Below, piece by piece: positions 7,597-9,085 of a stretch of DNA of 9,085 nt. Within the stretch, counting starts at the first letter, position 1. Every line of letters begins with the position of its first letter. Under the pieces are notes generated by a model that did not search any database, was not told the origin of the DNA, and saw only the letters and a list, made by a program, of their open reading frames with translations. The translations under genes were made by a program, and so were the position numbers. This stretch comes from CAWFFV01 sp963814985. GTDB taxonomy: Bacteria; Chloroflexota; Ktedonobacteria; Ktedonobacterales; Ktedonobacteraceae. The stretch covers positions 1 through 9,085 of the forward strand of contig CAWFFV010000087.1 in assembly GCA_963814985.1 (NCBI GenBank), read 5' to 3'.

Positions 7597-8762
7597 TCAG
7601 TGCATCAGGCGCAGAATATCTAGGAGAGTTTTGCTCCATGCCAGCTCGTCAATCAAATGGTCGAGATCTGTACCTGTTTGGGGTATGCGTAGAGGTACCC
7701 TGAAACTTTTGGCCTGATGGATCCTTCTTGTCAGACGGCCAATCTCTTGCTGGGTACGTACAAGCGTATGCGCTTTCTCATATAAAACTGGAAAGCTGAG
7801 AACGTACAGTTGCCAGTTCGTACGCATCTTGTCGTAGACGCTGAAAACGAGATAACAGGTTATTGAGTGAGCCGGAGACCTGCCAAAGAACGTTTCCCTG
7901 GTTAAGTGGGACACGTGCATTATAATCGCCATTGGCCACTTTCATATGTGTCTCTACGATTACCTGAATGCTCTGATCCTAGCAGTATGTTTCTGTTCCA
8001 CAATAGTCTGGTTCTGTTGCGCAATAGCATGTTTAAGCTGGCCGATAACCTCAGCACGATCGGCGCGCGCAATAGCCTGAGTGGCATTACGTATCCAGAT
8101 CCATAGAACAGTGGTGACAATGAGATGTAAAATAACAGGGCGTGAGATGATGGTATATCCCATCTGCCGCAACGCTTGCAGCAAAGAGGGGGGCACGATG
8201 TTGAAAAAGTATATCTGACACAATATATACTAAGTTGATCGTTGCGGCAATCCAGACAATGTTAGGTGGCAGCAACGAAGCGATCATGACTTCTGATATG
8301 ACCATGATGTCAAATAAGTTCATGGTAGTGGTGGTGAGGCCAACAGGATTTCAATAAGATGTCTATGATAATGGCAAGGTCACATCCTAATGCAAGCAAC
8401 AGACCTGCTATGTTGACGTGGTCTCGTCGATTAAAGAACGCGGCTATGGCGATGATCGTGAGCAAACCTATGCTTGTAAAGACAATGGCATGATTAGCGG
8501 TAAACATGCCGCCAGGTATGACGATCATCATCACAATGGCCAGTAAGAGCATGAGATTACTCGCCAACGAGGCCGCGCCGTGCTGCTTCACGTTTTTGCA
8601 GAGGAGAGAATGGAGAAGGCTTTTTTGGAGCTGTCCAGCGGTACCACCAGTGCAGTATACCGGATCGAGATAATCCTCCTCCACGGATGGGGGAAGATTT
8701 GGCTCTGTTTCAAATACCTCGGAGGGCTTACCTCTGAATGACACTACATTTCTCTTTTCCAT
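7597..8762 (-). CDS. Multi-pass membrane protein with HAMP-like linker (frameshifted)
   Basis: The function is not recognised. The N-terminus from ATG 8762 is hydrophilic and acidic for about 65 residues. Hydrophobic segments follow at about residues 68-88 (LMLLLAIVMMIVIPGG), 92-110 (AIVFTSIGLLTIIAIAAFF) and 116-137 (IAGLLLALGCDLAIIIDILL). Two or three more come from the next frames (IVWIAATINLVYIVSDIL; PVILHLIVTTVLWIWI). After these come a helical, Gln-rich stretch (IGQLKHAIAQQNQTIVEQ) and a HAMP-like module, VETHMKVANGDYNARVPLN followed by VLWQVSGSLNNLLSRFQRL. The C-terminus ends with a helical tail at TGA 7597. No kinase, cyclase or methyl-accepting domain follows. Frame breaks lie near 8330, 8210, 7982 and 7787; the first two junctions are approximate. 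The total is about 388 codons. I recall similar uncharacterised proteins in Ktedonobacteria. A signal-sensing or scaffold role is inferred only. The gene lies 112 bp upstream of the SnoaL-like gene. Confidence 0.7.
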
Positions 8763-9085
8763 AGCGAATTTTCCCCATTTCTTCAGGATATGTTGGACCT
8801 TTTGCAGAAAAATGGTAAATAACTAATAAAAGCAGAACAATGTAAGTGTAAGTAATCCAGAAATCACGTATTTAGTATACCGAAAAGGTATTATGCTGTC
8901 AATCTTTCTAGTATAACTTTTAGCTCTTCCAGTGTTTTGGTAAGCCGCCAGGAGAATATCTTTTTTGTTATAACACATCAAAATATCTGGAAAAAGTACA
9001 AGGTCATACTAACGTGCGTTCAAACGTGATGCATTTTGCTCTTACCGAAAGCCACAGATGTTGTATGGTGGAACACAGATCAGTA
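8763..9085. other. Gene-free upstream region
   Basis: This AT-rich stretch of 323 bp has no supported gene on either strand. It holds one strong minus-strand promoter (8874-8902) and a 6-bp tandem TGTAAGTGTAAG (8841-8852) in the transcribed leader. GGGGAAAATTCGCT directly before the ATG at 8762 contains a weak Shine-Dalgarno-like GGGGA. A short plus-strand frame opens at 9029 and runs off the window end; it is too short to call. Confidence 0.6.
8874..8902 (-). promoter_or_regulatory. Sigma-70-type promoter for the membrane protein gene and perhaps the operon
   Basis: On the minus strand a perfect -35 TTGACA (8902-8897) is followed by a 17-bp spacer and TATACT (8879-8874), one base off the TATAAT consensus. 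Transcription would begin near 8867, giving an untranslated leader of about 105 nt before the ATG at 8762. No other convincing promoter was seen before menF, so this may drive all seven genes. Confidence 0.65.

Noticed and set aside
297..8762. The men locus as a decayed pseudogene cluster or a programmed-frameshifting system
   Set aside because: There are too many breaks at unrelated sites without a shared slippery motif, several repair with single homopolymer bases, and conserved residues persist throughout; sequencing indels explain it more simply.
1..9085. CRISPR array, tRNA or rRNA genes
   Set aside because: No regularly spaced direct repeats and no recognisable tRNA arms or rRNA segments were seen on either strand.

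Overview
The window carries a menaquinone (vitamin K2) biosynthesis operon. All protein genes supported here lie on the minus strand, so transcription runs from high to low coordinates. In transcription order they are a membrane protein with a HAMP-like linker (8762-7597), a small SnoaL/NTF2-like protein (7484-7038), menF (6991-5507), menD (5497-3655), menH (3658-2787), menB (2727-1912) and menE (1810-297). The order menF-menD-menH-menB-menE is the classical Bacillus-type order. The base composition is moderate. The upstream protein has several membrane segments and a 'VANGDYNARVPLNQGNVLWQ'-type linker, a kind of protein I associate with Ktedonobacteria (Chloroflexota). I therefore suggest a Ktedonobacterales-like Chloroflexota with moderate confidence; a Firmicute is the main alternative.

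The genes work as a pathway. MenF makes isochorismate from chorismate. MenD adds a succinyl-semialdehyde unit from 2-oxoglutarate to give SEPHCHC. MenH eliminates pyruvate to give SHCHC. MenC, which is not in this window, would make o-succinylbenzoate. MenE activates that to its CoA thioester, and MenB closes the ring to give DHNA-CoA. Genes are tightly packed: menD and menH overlap in a GTGA, menF and menD are 9 nt apart, and menH-menB and menB-menE are separated by about 60 and 100 nt with good Shine-Dalgarno sites.

The left end (3-265) is a small non-coding element with perfect 21-bp terminal inverted repeats and arms that are imperfect inverted copies of each other over most of its length. 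It looks like a foldback MITE. It sits 31 bp after the menE stop, roughly where menC would follow in the Bacillus arrangement. The right end (8763-9085) is a gene-free upstream region with a near-consensus sigma-70-type promoter (TTGACA-17-TATACT) reading toward the membrane protein and the operon.

The dominant oddity is that six of the seven genes are broken by apparent frameshifts, about 29 in all by my reading. Catalytic motifs remain intact across the frames and I found no convincing in-frame nonsense codon. Several breaks are repaired by restoring one base in a short homopolymer. This pattern is better explained by uncorrected long-read indels than by decay, so I annotate these as reconstructed genes spanning their fragments. 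I did not find a novel biological system here; the points most worth a second look are the foldback element, the frameshift pattern, and the link between the two upstream genes and the men operon.
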